Assembly (NCBI GenBank): GCA_021833825.1
Contig: JAKBEL010000001.1
Coordinates: 1-50,905, forward strand
Direction: 5' to 3'
Length of the DNA: 50,905 nt
Origin: a bacterium
GTDB lineage: Bacteria > Babelota > Babeliae > Babelales > Vermiphilaceae
Positions 50,780 to 50,905 of this stretch are shown piece after piece. Position numbers and translations under genes: made by a program. Each line of letters begins with the position of its first letter. Position 1 is the first letter of the stretch. Under the pieces are notes generated by a model. It saw only the letters and a list, made by a program, of their open reading frames with translations, was not told the DNA's origin and did no database searches.

Positions 50780-50905
50780 TGAATCTGCTACCTTTTTGTA
50801 GACACGATAAATCCGTGGTAAAATAATAAAATCTACATAAAGGATAAGTCCCATGAGACATTACGATAAAGAATTTAAATTAAATGCTTTAGCCATGCTA
50901 AAAGA
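50780..50905 (+). mobile_element. Left end of an IS3-type insertion sequence (partial)
   Basis: The sequence CTACCTTTTTGTAGACACG (from about 50788), just after the tRNA terminator, resembles the left inverted repeat of IS3-family elements (IS2/IS150-like ends carry AAAAAGTAGACAC). A transposase start follows at 50853. The right end lies outside the window, so the exact boundary cannot be set. Confidence 0.55.
50853..50905 (+). CDS. IS3-family transposase OrfA, N-terminus only
   Basis: Seventeen codons before the window edge: MRHYDKEFKLNALAMLK, the usual start of the IS3/IS911 OrfA helix-turn-helix domain (consensus R-K-x-Y-x-x-E-F-K-x-x-A). AAAGGATAAG lies a few nucleotides upstream. The rest is cut off by the window end, so whether it is intact cannot be judged. 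Confidence 0.75.
   Translation, partial: MRHYDKEFKLNALAMLK

Overview
This 50.9-kb window is AT-rich bacterial DNA, densely packed and with many very short gaps. An unusually large share of the genes start with a signal peptide. Several carry domains more typical of eukaryotes or of intracellular bacteria: two ubiquitin-like folds in one secreted protein, an ankyrin-repeat protein, a secreted GNAT acetyltransferase, Sel1-like repeats, and a family of pseudo-phosphatases. With an outer-membrane-barrel candidate, an MscK-type channel, an F-type ATP synthase and few biosynthetic genes, this suggests a Gram-negative, host-dependent bacterium. My best guess is Candidatus Dependentiae (TM6, Babeliales-like), living in protists. 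That is inferred from gene style only.

Layout. 0.3-2.1 kb: an animal-type transketolase. 2.2-6.5 kb (minus strand): a secreted hypothetical and four tandem paralogous secreted alpha/beta hydrolases. 6.7-9.5 kb: a secreted helical protein, an NfeD + SPFH pair, a 44-aa membrane microprotein and a secreted hypothetical. 9.9-11.7 kb: transaldolase coupled to a GT4 glycosyltransferase. 11.8-13.2 kb: the double ubiquitin-like protein coupled to the secreted GNAT protein. 13.4-14.1 kb: a higBA toxin-antitoxin pair. 14.1-18.2 kb: a decayed copy of the 5' end of uvrB, a 612-aa secreted protein (possible DUF4804/MavL-like), then intact uvrB. 18.4-24.4 kb: Sel1 protein, M3 oligopeptidase, another alpha/beta hydrolase, and a PafA-type phosphatase. 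24.6-31.1 kb: ankyrin protein, RecO-like protein, and a 1202-aa MscS-family channel.

31.2-39.9 kb is the most unusual locus. A membrane protein that looks like a pentameric ligand-gated ion channel subunit is followed, same-strand and closely spaced, by four secreted paralogues. All four carry a degenerate calcineurin/PPP-type phosphoesterase domain, and two of them are fused to a type-I periplasmic ligand-binding (LIVBP/ANF-receptor) domain. No ABC permease or ATPase is present. I read this as a candidate ligand-sensing/ion-channel system.

40.5-41.4 kb: two small secreted/membrane proteins. 41.5-47.2 kb (minus strand): a five-gene operon of barrel candidate, secreted hypothetical, RecD2 helicase, degenerate amidase-like protein and GerMN-like protein. 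47.4-50.6 kb: a partial ATP synthase operon (c, b', b, delta, alpha) whose c subunit keeps the Na+-coordinating residues; subunits a, gamma, beta and epsilon are not here. The window ends with tRNA-Arg(UCU), a terminator and the first codons of an IS3-type transposase. Transketolase and transaldolase together give the non-oxidative pentose phosphate branch. All assignments are from reading the sequence; no database search was run.
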